Shown here: positions 1-11,439 of the stretch, in pieces
Layout: each line of letters begins with the position of its first letter
Position numbering within the stretch: the stretch's first letter is position 1
DNA from: Chrysopilus asiliformis
Lineage: Eukaryota > Arthropoda > Insecta > Diptera > Rhagionidae
NCBI GenBank assembly: GCA_964034945.1
Contig: OZ035961.1
Location: 6,368,001 to 6,432,000 of the forward strand
Length of the DNA stretch: 64,000 nt
Direction of reading: 5' to 3'
Made by a program: the position numbers and the translations under genes
The notes under the pieces: generated by a model
Seen by the model: only the letters and a program-made list of their open reading frames with translations
The model's database searches: none
What the model was told of the DNA's origin: nothing

Positions 1-147
1 TTTCCTGGAATGACAGTTCAGAATCACGTTTCGATTCATAGTGACGATTCCGCGAAATTTCAAGCTGCAGATATGGCGAAGTCAAGAGTTAAAAGCTGCG
101 TCGAAGTCGAAAGACAGAGACGCGTCGGAATACATGATTGGTGCCCA
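1..147. mobile_element. Foldback MITE family A, right half (cut by window edge)
   Basis: This is the right half of a long palindromic element whose complete copies lie at 4081-4314 and 16656-16890. It ends in the shared terminus ATTGGTGCCC at 147. The left arm lies outside the window. No coding capacity is visible. Confidence 0.8.
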
Positions 148-512
148 GGTGACGAAATACTAATGCTATTGTCTCGGTTCACATGAAGTTGGCTTGGGTT
201 TTATTGAACAAAACAAAAAAAAAAACATTGAACTCTACTTAATTTGGAAATGACTCTCAATTTTTAAATATAGTTTTTGTTATTGCGTAAAAATGAAGTA
301 AATAATATTTTAGCGTCTCTCGATTAATGGTTGATAAAACATCAAATCATGGGGGGAAGGGTGGGTGCTTTGGCAAAATTGTTTTTATGAATCCGAAATA
401 AAATTCATTCGACTTATATAAATTCGAAAATTTTGATCGAATGCTAGTCACATTAAAAATGCACCCTCGCCCTGGTATACCGGCGATTTTAACCACAAGA
501 AAATAGGCTCTG
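148..512. other. AT-rich spacer
   Basis: No gene, RNA gene or repeat was recognised here. The stretch is AT-rich with short homopolymers and stop codons in all frames. Confidence 0.5.
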
Positions 513-783
513 ATTCTGATAGACTTGCGATACAGCAGATGTCACACGATCCGATTCGGCTGGAATTACTGCTTTTTATTTTGAAGAAGCCAAACAAATT
601 TCCTAGTTCCTGCTGGTAGAGGTTTTACCGTATTTGGATAGCAATATTCCAAATACACAACTTTTCAGTGAGCACAAATTCCCATCAAAAAGGATTGATG
701 CCGATTGCGGCAGAACACGTCAGAGTTGGAAGTTGCGATTCGAAGGAAGGTCATGCCGTTTTACGCGACATGTCTATCAGAAT
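513..783. mobile_element. MITE with TIR ATTCTGATAGACTTG
   Basis: The left end reads ATTCTGATAGACTTG and the right end is its near-perfect inverse (CATGTCTATCAGAAT). Another element with the same ends lies at 55357-55539, inside an intron of a protease homologue, so the termini define a family. The open frame crossing this interval (634-975) looks incidental and resembles no protein I know. Confidence 0.6.
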
Positions 784-3400
784 CAAGGTTTTAATCGGAA
801 AGTGATAATAAAAAATGGTTTTGCTCAAGTATGTAAAACAGTATCTAAGAATTTTATGGAAATCATTGATATAAATATGTTTTCGGTCCACAGAAAAGAT
901 TTTTCTCTTCCCCCTTCGAAGTTTTACATCACGATTAGTGCAATTTGTTGTGAACACTTGTTTTTATTTTTGTAGTGATAGCCAAAAACAATCGGTTTTC
1001 TTTAGATTTTAAAAATTCTATACTTAAAAGTCGATTTTCTTAGACCCGTCGTTTCACGCAACTCGAAATTGCCTGTTAGTATAAAACAACGCAGTGATGC
1101 GTCTTAGAGAATCGATCTGTTATTAGTTGATAAAATTGTTTGTGGTTAACTATTTTTTTTATAAAGTTCTGTTACAAAGAAGCAGGGACTGAATTTGATT
1201 TTAAATGAAATAATTTGTGTTGTTTTGCTTCATTAAAAGTATTTCGGGAGGGAGTTGGAAAATAATTTTGCAGAGAAAAGTTATTGTGGGGCGGCAAAAT
1301 GTGTCAAACAATAATAGGAAAAACATATTGAACTGCGTTTCTTTTTCGAGAATGAGAGATCAAAACACTTTTGAACATTTTTATTAAATATAGACAGATT
1401 GGTAAAGCATTTCGTAGTATTGAAAACTTTGTTACTTTCCGATGGTTTCAAAATTTGCAGAACGAGAGAAAACAAATAATTTTGTTATCAAATACAAAAC
1501 GGAATAGATTCATGAATACAAAAATAATTACCTGCAAATTGAACGAATTATATATTCATATACAATATGCCAAAGATTTTTAAAATAAAACTAATAAAAA
1601 AATACAAAAAAAAATAATTATAAAAAAAAAACTTCTAGATAATTACAGGATAATTAATGAAATAATTCGTTCGAACAGAAATATTGATTTTCTTTTCATA
1701 ATTCTTCTCTCAGAAATAAAAAAAATAACACAAAACAAAATGCTTCTCAAGGGTCACAAAATTATAAATTTTCAACAAATTTCAATGGAATCGTTTTACA
1801 AAAAAATAGGGTGCACCTCTCATACACACAAATTTTTACAAAACAAATTCAAATAGAAACAAAAAAACTAACAAAATAAATAAGAAAAAAATATTTTACA
1901 TAAATCGATTAACACGATTTAAATGTGTAAAAAAGCTGTATTGAAATAGAAAATATTTATTTTTTGGTAAAACTCAAAGCAAGAAAGTGTTTTAAACAAA
2001 ACAATAAAAGCAGTGAAATAATGCCACTTGTAAATTAATTAAATTAATTCACACGAAACTACTACTACTACTATTACACGAGTACAACGCTAACCACATC
2101 TACAAATAAAAAAAAACATAAATAAATATAATAGATGAAACACGTGACACACAAAAAAAATTGTTCGAACACAAGGAAAAAGCAAGAAACTTTATTTGAA
2201 ACTGGCTACGGATATACATAAGTATATTTAATAAAATATATTAAAAAAAATATTTATGTAAGGAACAAAAAACAACTATGAGTATGAAAAATGAGAAAAA
2301 CAAAATAAAATGTTTAAGTAAAAGAAAATTTCATAACGAAAACATTTGAGAGAGAGGGTGAGAGAGAAGATAACGAGAGCGAAAGGCGACTTATAATGGA
2401 TATAAATATATAAATAAATAATGAAGATGAAATGATAAAAAAAGCGGTATAAATATATACATATGAATAATTTAATTTTTAAATAGTTTTATTATTAATT
2501 CAATTGAAGTAAAAAAATGAAATGATAAAATTTATGCAAATAATGTCTGACGGAATGAATATATGATGATAACGAGATATATATATATATTATTATTATT
2601 ATTAATAATAATAAAAAAAGAAAGTGAAAAAATAAATTGTTGTGGTAATTAAACTTATTTTTTTTTTCTTCTTTGAGACTAAACATATTTGAAATAAAAT
2701 TTATTAAATACAATTTAATTATATTAAAAGAAAGGTTAATAAACGAGTAATAAAAGAAGTTATTTTTAATAAAAAAGAAGGTAAATTAAATAAAAAATAA
2801 TACAAACATGTATGCGTTAGCTGAAAGTAGTTTATAGAAATGAACGTTTTTTCGTTTTTTTTTTTAAAAAAAAAGGTTTATGCTGAGAAAAATTTAAATA
2901 AATTTGTTTCAACTTTAATTTCAAAAAATATATAACATGAAAAATTTTAACTTTTCGTTATTTTATTTTTTATTTTCCTTATTTCCCCTTTTATTTTTCT
3001 TTACGTAGTGTTTTTTTAGGTTATATTTAAAATTTGAAGTAATTTTTGAGAAGTTATAACTGCAAATCTTAACGAGGGGATCTTACGATGTGCATTGGTA
3101 ATACCTCCCGCTCTACAAACTGTAAAAAGGATGCATCTTGAAATTTCTTAGGGAACGACAAAAGTAGAAACATTGAAAATAAGTGTTTTTATTCGTAAAA
3201 CATAAAATTTCATCTGTACTGCTAAAAATTATTTTTTTTTTCAATTGGATCGAGCCAGTCTAACCAACATTCGGAATTACCAACAGTAAATTTGCAAAAA
3301 ATGATGTTATATTTTGGCAGAAAAAAGTTTCATCAAGATTCAATTTGATGCACATGACATTAGAGACTTTTCCGGTAGTTTGGCAGCACCAGATCCAGTT
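784..3400. other. AT-rich, low-complexity spacer
   Basis: No exon could be supported. From about 1560 to 3000 the sequence is dominated by A-runs, AT repeats and a TAT/TTA microsatellite near 2577-2613. It could be the UTR of a gene outside the window, but no coding exon or clear processing signal supports that. Confidence 0.5.
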
Positions 3401-3406
3401 ATCATG

Positions 3407-3553
3407 ATAGAGGCTGTTTAGATTAGCCGATCCAGGCGCCAGGCCTTGAACGAAACTGTCAAAATTGGGGGTCCTCCACTTCCTCGTCTTGCCAGTAATT
3501 TTGACAGTTTCGTTCATGGCCTAGCGCCTGGATCGGCTAATCTAAACAGGCTC
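3407..3553. mobile_element. Short foldback MITE
   Basis: Two arms of about 60 bp are inverted around a short centre. The left arm contains GATTAGCCGATCCAGGCG and the right arm its inverse, CGCCTGGATCGGCTAATC; the match continues inward through an AACGAAACTGTCAAAATT block on both sides. No coding capacity. Confidence 0.8.
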
Positions 3554-3570
3554 ATACAGTCGAACCTAGG

Positions 3571-3785
3571 GGTCTATTGTGGAATACAATCGTAATCGTA
3601 ATGATTGAAATTCGCCTTGTGTTGTAAAAAACTAACACCAACACACAATTTCTGATCGTTACGACTACGATCGTATTCCCTAATAGGCTCTCTGGAAAAG
3701 TGGGATCTTACGGGATCTTCTCACGAAGTTTCCCTTTCACCGGCATTATGGAATACGATCGTAATCGTAATTTCATGATAGGCTC
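3571..3785. repeat. Palindromic repeat with ATCGTAATCGTAA arms plus a half copy
   Basis: From 3571 to 3692 a GGAATACAATCGTAATCG arm faces an inverted CGATCGTATTCCCTAATAG arm. At 3742-3785 a second, half-length copy of the same arm (GGAATACGATCGTAATCG) follows. Probably a small MITE and a solo arm. Confidence 0.6.
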
Positions 3786-4080
3786 CCGTATATGCGAAAC
3801 TTACATGCAGGGTGGTTTGTAAATACCACAAGAAAGTTCGAATTCATTTATGAAATACTTTGCAAACATCTTTAAAAAAATGTCCACAGCCGAAAACGAG
3901 CCCTTAGACACGCAATTTAATTTCTTTGTGGACAACATTTACTGCTAGCGGATACTGGTGATTATACGATATATGGCAAGACGACCCATTTACACGTTCA
4001 AAAAATGTTAGGTGATAAACATTTTGCTACAAACTATTTTCGATGGTATTGTTTATAGTATGAAAAGTATGATAAGAATA

Positions 4081-4314
4081 GGGCACCAATCATGTATTCC
4101 GACGCGTCTCTGTCTTTCGACTTCGACGCAGCTTTTGATTCTTGACTTCGCCATATCTGCAGCTTGAAATTTCGCGGAATCGTCACTATGAATCGAAGCG
4201 TTATTCTGACTGTCACTCCAGGAAATTTGAAGCTACTGATATCGCGAAGTCAAGAGTTAAAAGCTGCGTCGAAGTCGAAAGACAGAGACGCGTCGGAATA
4301 CATGATTGCTGCCC
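4081..4314. mobile_element. Foldback MITE family A, complete copy
   Basis: The element is about 234 bp and almost entirely two inverted arms of roughly 110 bp. It runs from GGGCACCAATCATG to CATGATTGCTGCCC. The arms share a CGACGCGTCTCTGTCTTTCG block and its inverse. Copies at 1-147 and 16656-16890 are closely similar, indicating recent amplification. Confidence 0.88.
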
Positions 4315-6951
4315 AGGTTTTATGCAGCGTCCTTTTAATTTTTATATGAAAAGCAAACTTAAGAAATTTTATATTAAAAAAAATTTTTTGCGTCAAAACA
4401 ATAACAATTAATTTTTTTGATCAAATTGAGAATTTTGAAAAAGATTTTTGTAAACTTTCGTTAAGTTTTGAAAACATTGAATGGAAAGTATAAAAAACTA
4501 ACATTACTTACTATAATTTTAACACATTTTTTGACAGAAAATTTAAATAATTTTGAGGTTTTTAGATAAATTGTAGTTAAAGCATTAGCTAGATTTTTTA
4601 TTAGCGCGAAGTCTACCAGTAGAGTGTACGATCGGTGCCGCGAACTGAGGAAATCGACGAGGCTGACTATAAAGCCCATAATCCAATACAAAACTTAAAT
4701 GACCGCGTGTACATATCACCGAGCGACCACTGTAGGTCGATAATTTGAAGAAATTTTGCATCGAGTTATTTAAAGGCATCAAAAAGAATATATCAGGCAT
4801 CAAAAAGAATATATCAGAAACATTCAGAAACCCACAAGTGCTACTCTTTTGCTCTATAAACAAAACTAAATATTTTGACGTTCCATTTCAAACCATCAAA
4901 TTCTTCAAAACTCTTTGAATGTTATCAAAAAATCGTCAAATTGTGTAATTCTACAATATATTGAGAGTCAATTACATTTGAATTAAAAAAATTATGTGTG
5001 TAGAAAATGGTGTTAGATGTATTTGTGTAAATTTTCTTATTTATCTTCTTAATTTTTGTTTTCAACTATTTTTTATAACTATAAACTACTTTTTCTTAAC
5101 AAAATATATGAAAACTTGAAATTTGCCTTTCTTAACTGGAATTTTCCACATCAAGTGTCATCAAAAATATCTTGTCACAGGTTGGAAGAGATTTAACACG
5201 TAATTATTCTCTGTTTTCATTTTACAGTAAACTATTATTAAATACAGTGTAAGTTTTAATACGTTTATTACTATTTTTTTCTGAGAAATTTTTTGCAGGT
5301 GTCTATGAAATTTAAACGAATTATAAAAAAATTCTCTGTGTGTTTCAAATTTAGATTGCTTCAAATATATTTAAGGCTTTTCAAAATTGATCAAAGTTTT
5401 CCCGCCTTTAAATACGCACACCACTCCAATTTTAGTGGTTTTTATGAGACGAAACTTTTCATACTGATTTCAAGTTTTATAATAGAACTTTTGTTTCATG
5501 CTAAGAAATTTTAATTTATTGAAAACAAAAAAAGTGCTTGTCATTAGAAATTTTTATCGCTTTTTCGACAAAATTGACGAAAGGTTATAAAGACTGACGA
5601 GGAAAAGCAGAAACGACTGACTAGAAATCGCATTGATGAGAAATTTATCGTTTCGTAATGAAGCAGGCGACATAAATGAGGGCTTTTTTTTATCTTGCGA
5701 GTAACTTTGGATGGACCGACAATTTTAAAAATTATATTTGAAACGAATGGACGGCTAAATATGGTCCTTTTAAATTGAACCATGAGATATACAAACACCA
5801 GATGAGTGACCATTGAGATAAAGATAAAAAAAACTGAAAAGAAAATCCTTGTAAAAATATTTTCCCAAAAAATAATAAAAATTAAAAATTAATAAAATGA
5901 AAAATTATAATTATTATAATAATGATGCATTAATTGTTTAAGATCAAAGAGTATGATGAACATAATAGTATTAAAAAAAAATATTAGAAATTTTTATAGA
6001 ACCAAAAAAGAACTCAAAAAACAAAAAAATAATAAAATTTATAATTTTTAAAATTCGGCCTGAATTTGAGATATTTTTCGAAGAAAAATATAAATTATTA
6101 AAAAAAAAACAATTTTTTACAAAAATTATTAACTTTGCTGTAAATTTGTTTGAGTCGTTTCAACACTTTTAAACCAAAACTAAACAAAAATCATAAAAAT
6201 CCCTCTCAATTTACTTATTTTCTCTTAATAATGCATATAATTATAATTATCTTATATATTTGAACAAACATTTAAGAAAAAAAGTAAAAAAAAAACAATT
6301 TTTGGAAAAAAAAATTCAATACGAAAACTAATTATTAATAAACTTAAATTTTTGAATAACAAAAACAAAGAAAAAAAATGTAAATTTCCATTTAAAAAGC
6401 TTTTGAATAAAATGAGAAAAAAAATCAACAAAAGGAAACTTATAATTATATAAAAAAGATTATTATGTGCAATGATATTTTTGTTTTTCCGTTTTTTGTG
6501 TAGGAGAAGGACTAGAAAGACTTTTTTTGTGTAAAATTATATTTCTAAATATAAAAAAATTTTAAAAATGACTTATATTGTTTTTATTCTTTGAATGTTT
6601 GTTTTTTCCTTTTCGCTATGTTTCATTTTTTTTTTTGAGGCCATGAATATTCATTGGTAATGAAGTAAAATTGATTTTTCGAATTAGTTCTTTGATTTTT
6701 TTAACTTCTGTGCCAGGTCGGCCGGGCCTACATAGAAGTCACATTGAGAAAGTAACCTCACAGAATTATATATTTTTAGAAATTAGACGCAAAAGCTAAG
6801 TTCAGGAGCCAAGGTTTATCTCATAGGTTTGGCTTGCCGCAGTGGTTCTAGATTAGGGAATACAAATGATAATTGAAATCATTTTACGAAAGTAAGAGCT
6901 ATGGCATCCTAAGTGCGTTGCGTTGTCGCATTCCGCGATTTATAAACGTAG
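4315..6951. other. AT-rich spacer with one short tandem duplication
   Basis: No gene recognised. Around 4775-4816 a 21-bp unit (GGCATCAAAAAGAATATATC plus A) is directly duplicated. From about 5830 to 6600 the sequence is very A/T-rich with long homopolymers. Small open frames here have no recognisable motif. Confidence 0.5.
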
Positions 6952-7234
6952 TTAACCCTCCGTCCACCGAAAAAAAACCTGCTAGAACTACCGTTGGGGT
7001 CAATTAGACCCCAATCGGTAATAAGCCATTTTCCTTTAGTTGTTATTGAAAATGTCTGAGTACGCTTAGAAAAAAACTTCAATAATGTCAATAGATTCCA
7101 GCAAAATACAATGAAGAATTTTTAAAGAAACAATGTCAAGAAGTTACAAAGTCCAAAAACTATTACGGCTAGAATTAGAGAAAAATTTTATCGCTGTGGG
7201 GTCAAATTGACCCCAATGGTAGACGGAGAGTTAA
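6952..7234. mobile_element. TTAA-flanked palindromic MITE (piggyBac type)
   Basis: The element is bounded by TTAA at 6952-6955 and 7231-7234. Inverted ends read TTAACCCTCCGTC and GACGGAGAGTTAA. Subterminal palindromic motifs GGGGTCAATTAGACCCC and GGGGTCAAATTGACCCC lie inside each end. TTAA target duplication is the hallmark of piggyBac-superfamily transposition. No transposase frame is present, so mobilisation in trans is inferred. Confidence 0.72.
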
Positions 7235-7339
7235 ACAAATTGAGGTGTTTTTCCTTCTACAAAAGATTTTTTGTACAATATTTCTTTCTTTTTTTAGATT
7301 AATAGTGCGAAAAAATCTAGAGAATCCTTTATATTGCTA

Positions 7340-7445
7340 CTTTTCCGTATGCCTATGTTGGAACCAGAACTACCACAGACACTCATGCCAAATTTCAAGT
7401 CAATCGGTTCAGCCGTTTTTGCGTGAAAGAGGAACAGACAGACAG
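7340..7445 (-). mobile_element. Helitron-like fragment, truncated, inverted
   Basis: This is a truncated 5' portion of the family that is complete at 7446-7896 and 10351-10830, in opposite orientation. It shares the GGTTCCAACATAGGC and AACGGCTGAACCGATT segments. It sits head-to-head with the next copy, so the two share the GACAGACAG/CTGTCTGTC region. Confidence 0.65.
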
Positions 7446-7896
7446 TCATACTAATATATAAAAATGAGTTGGTGTCTGTCTGTCTGTCTGTCTGTTCCTC
7501 TTTCACGCAAAAACGGCTGAACCGATTGACTTGAAATTTGGCATGAGTGGTAGTTCTGGTTCCAACATAGGCATACGGAAAAGTAGCGCGAGTGGTGGGG
7601 GGAGTAAGGGGAGGGGGTAAAGTGATTTCGAAACTTAGTTTTTGCGCTATGTTACTCTTTCGCGGGGAAACTACTGAACCGATTGGCCTGAAATTTGGAC
7701 TCATTAAAAAGTAGCTCGAGAGGTACGGGGAGTAAGGGGAGGGGGTAAAGTGATCTCGAAACTTAGCTCTTCCTCTATGTTATCCTTTCGCGGGGAAACT
7801 ACCGAGCCGATTGACCTAAAGTTTAGCTACAACATAGACCATAGAAAAAAAATTTTTGAAAAAACTTAACCCGGCAACGACGGGTATGCAAGCTAG
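7446..7896 (+). mobile_element. Non-autonomous Helitron-like element
   Basis: The element begins with TC (TCATACTAATATATAAAAA) and ends in CTAG. About 8 nt before the end is a GC-rich hairpin (CCCG-GCAACGA-CGGG). These are the structural signs of Helitrons (5' TC, 3' hairpin then CTRR). A (CTGT)n tract lies near the 5' end. No Rep/helicase frame is present, so it is non-autonomous. Confidence 0.65.
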
Positions 7897-9525
7897 TTTT
7901 TATATACATATTAGTATGATAAAGTATATACTAGTTTTTACTTGGTAAATCACAGTACCGAATTTTTCAAAGGTGAAGCGGAAATGAACAGGTGAGAAAT
8001 CTCACGCGTGAGTTTTTCCATTTCGTGTAAGATGGAAATCATAATAGCGCTGCTGGTTTGAGAGAGAAATTCGTAAAGTCTACTCTCCACTGAAGAAAAC
8101 TCGCAGAAATTCGAATAGGACTAAAATTTTGCAATTTTTTTTGTTTAAAATACGTAAAACTATTGTTTTTACTGTCAAAATGACTCGCCGAGAGCTATAG
8201 TTCTGCATGTTTTGATTTCGCAACTCAATGGGACATTTTTCTTTTTCTTTTTCAATTTCTCTCTAAATGAAGGAAAAATTTGTTTGAAAAATAATAAACA
8301 ATTGATATTATTCAGCGTTTCTTAAAGAATTCCACATGTCCCAAAAAAAAAATCTTCAACCATTTTTTTGATTAATAGTGACAAAAACATTTTATAAATT
8401 GCGTACTTTTATAAGAAACAACATACAATAGTGTTTTGATTGGTTAAAAATATAAATGTGAAAAATATTTTCGCTTTTTTCGACCTTTCATGTCCCTCAG
8501 TAATGGAATTTCTGCACGAGTTTTAAAAAAAAAATAATAAAACGTTTTATAAAAGATCACATGCAAACGACATGAGCTAATGTCGGTCTCTGGGTGATTT
8601 CTCTTCGACTCAAAAAAATATTATTATTAATTTTTTTTTCAATTTGTGCTAAACAGCAGATAAATCAGCTCTAAATCAACAATTCTGATTGAATCGAAAT
8701 AAAACCAGTGGAGCTACTTTTAACATTCAATTGGAAATATTCTCAATAGAAGCGAAAGAAAAATCATTTGGAAAGTGTTGATAATTGAATTGGTCAATTT
8801 CCATATATGTATAATTTGTATAACATAAAATATGGTGTAACTGATTGATAAGAAAAACTTTTCCGCGGTCCTAAATTGGTGGGGATGAATTGTAAACAAT
8901 ACAAAATTATTTAAGATTTATTGACTAAACGTTGACCAATGGTCTAAAAGCGGAGTAGACTTGCTGACAACTGAAACGCTGAAATTCAGTTCATACTAAA
9001 AGCCTTATAGATAACGACGTCTGAAAATATTTCAAGTGAAAAGCGAAAATTCTCGTATCAGTGAACAGAGTGTGTAGACATTATAGTAGTCAAAAGTCCA
9101 ATTTTAATTGAAAAAGGTCAGTTTACTCTTTTACGTACTAATTTTTATAATTTTAGCAGAATATTTTAATCTCCACACGTGTTCTGATTTTCTTACAATA
9201 TATAATTGCAATTTAATATTTTTTTTTTTTGAGTTTTTTGTACAATTGGAAATGATGTAATTTTTTTAAATATTGAAATGCTAAAATTTTAATAAATCTA
9301 ACTGAATGTTTAAATGTTTGTAAAAACATTTGTGTTTAAAGAGTAGGTATGAACAATTAAAAAAAAAAAAAAAACTCGGGTGCTAAATTACACGTTAGTT
9401 TTGAAAATTTACTACTTGTCTCTGAATTACAAAAACATTTCGTAAAAAAGTGAAAATATTAAAAAATATATATGTACATATAAAAACTTAACAATTCAAC
9501 GGTAAAAGAAATGAAAAAATAAAAC
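7897..9525. other. Spacer with a possible non-coding first exon of the ammonia-lyase gene
   Basis: No coding exon was recognised. Around 8990-9113 the sequence AATTCAGTTCATAC resembles an arthropod initiator (TCAGT). It is followed about 120 nt later by AAAAAGGTCAGT, a fair splice donor, and TTTTAGAG about 30 nt before the lyase ATG could be the matching acceptor. This would make a 5' UTR exon; the proposal rests only on these weak signals. Confidence 0.25.
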
Positions 9526-9529
9526 CCGG

Positions 9530-9605
9530 ATTTGAGATTTGAACTCGGTTTCTGATAGTTATTAACACTGAAAGTCAGCCACTCTATCAACGACGCCACT
9601 GGGGC
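9530..9605 (-). repeat. tRNA-like SINE head or tRNA pseudogene
   Basis: Read on the minus strand this contains a T-arm/B-box-like GAGTTCAAATC. Upstream of it is TGGCGTCGTTGATAGAGTGG, which resembles a D-arm/A-box. An A/T-rich run follows. No complete cloverleaf is evident, so a tRNA-derived SINE fragment is more likely than a working tRNA. Confidence 0.4.
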
Positions 9606-9719
9606 ATTTATTAAATCACAGAGCAACAAATTTAGAAAAAGGAGAGTCTGCGGTAGTTTGATGGTGGTACTAAACGCCATACAAAAACACTAGCAAGGGT
9701 ACAATTGCCAGGGGCGTCG

Positions 9720-10200
9720 GCAAATACTCTATATGAGGGCAGACAAAAATTCATTTGGATGGGAGAGGGGGGAAGGATTGATCCGACTAGATTTTGATGT
9801 ACGGAACGGTTATGCAAAATCATATTTTAAACACATTTCGTGTTTATAAATTTTTCGATACTAAGCACCGTTTTCGAGAAAACAGGAAAAAAGTATTCTA
9901 TTTATACGGGAGGAGTGGTCCACCCGGATTTTGATGTATAGACAAGTTATGTAAAATCATATTCTACACATATTTTACCTTTATAATTCTTTTAATGCAG
10001 TGAGTCGTTGAGAAGATTGAGAAAAACTGGTTCGGTTGTGTGGTGAAGCGAGGGATGAATAGTCCGATTTACGAGAAACGCGATTATACTTTAAGTCCTT
10101 AGCTCTATCCTTAACAGACAGACAGAATGACTGGCGGACATGCGGAAATCAAAACCCCAAACAGCCTGGTGGTTTTTGCTATAAAAACAAAACTCAAATA
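9720..10200. repeat. Two degenerate direct repeats with a GACAGACAGA tract
   Basis: Segments at about 9785-9870 and 9920-9995 are similar to each other (GATTTTGATGTA, then GTTATGTAAAATCATATT, then a TTTATAA block). They are followed by AACAGACAGACAGAATG near 10113. This looks like the remnant of an interspersed repeat; the family was not identified. Confidence 0.4.
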
Positions 10201-10350
10201 AGGGAAACTAAAAACGACATATTTTGGGGAATTAATTCAAGTTAATTTATAGAAATTTCGAGAACCAAATATATTGCAAGAAATTTTTTAGAGTGATTAG
10301 GCCATTGGGCCCACTCTACCCTACTAAATGTAATATACTCTTATATGATA

Positions 10351-10830
10351 CTAGCTTGCATACCCGTCGTTGCCGGGTTAAGTTTTTTCAATTTTTTTTT
10401 TATGGTCTATGTTGGAGCTAAACTTTAGGCCAATCGGCTCGGTAGTTTCCCCGCGAAAGGGTAACATAGAGGAAGAGCTAAGTTTCGAGATCACTTTACG
10501 CCCTCCCGTTACTCCCCCCACCTCTCGGGCTACTTTTTAATGGATCTGTGTTGGGGCTGGACCCCCGACGAACATCTATGCCAAATTTCAGGCCAATCGG
10601 TTCAGTAGTTTCCCCGCGAAAGAGTAACATAGCGCAAAAACTAAGTTTCGAAATCACTTTACCCCCTCTCCTTACTCCCCCCACCCCTCGCACTACTTTT
10701 CCGTATGCCTATGTTGGAACCAGAACTACCACAGACACTCATGCCTAATTTCAAGTCAATCGGTTCAGCCGTTTTGCGAGAAAGAGGAACAGACAGACAG
10801 ACACCAACTCATTTTTATATATTAGTATGA
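10351..10830 (-). mobile_element. Non-autonomous Helitron-like element
   Basis: On the minus strand the element starts with TCATACTAATATATAAAAA and ends with a CCCG..CGGG hairpin followed by CTAG. The flanking host bases are A on the 5' side and T on the 3' side, which is the Helitron A^T insertion site. It matches the 7446-7896 copy over most of its length. No coding capacity. Confidence 0.72.
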
Positions 10831-11439
10831 TATCGAGAAAAAGTGTGTCGAGCGAGAGGCGGGAGAGGGTTAGAAAATTCAAAAATTAGCGTAACGCATT
10901 TTACGGACAACCCTTTTTGACGTTTTTTTGAAAAAAATCTTTAGTAAATTCAAGAATCTGAAATGTTCAAAATGACATTGAAATTCTCATTCAAGTAAAA
11001 AAAAAATGATGAAAATAATATTTATGAATGATAAATTAAAATCATTACATTGAAATTATCATATGAAACCTCCAATAATGGCTATTGGAAATTTACAATA
11101 AACTTAAGAACAATGATAACATTAATTTATTGCAATTAACAATCGGGTAATGACATTATCATGTTTATTTTGTATATTTACTCCATATTGACGAATGTTA
11201 AAAGTGAAAATCAAAAACATACGCATTTAAATGTTTCCGCCTAATTTATTTTTAATTTACTTGTTATTTATACAATTTATTTAAAGTTTTTAGTAGTTGC
11301 TATATAACTAGGTGTCTATGAGGTTTATAGGTTTTTGTATAAATCAATACGCACTAAAATACACACTATAAACACATTTGAAATTTTTGAAATAATTAAA
11401 ATTCTCTTTTAGAGAAGAAATAAATTTTCATCAATCAAA
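10831..11439. other. Upstream region of the ammonia-lyase gene
   Basis: No coding sequence seen. Near 10885-10925 is a fragment (TTAGCGTAACGCATTTTACG) resembling the end of a dispersed repeat also glimpsed near 13428 and 17452. From 11395 to 11439 is the immediate 5' UTR, with a possible acceptor CTCTTTTAG. Confidence 0.4.

Noticed and set aside
634..975. 113-codon frame near the left end
   Set aside because: It overlaps a MITE end and shows no domain; codon usage and composition look like spacer.
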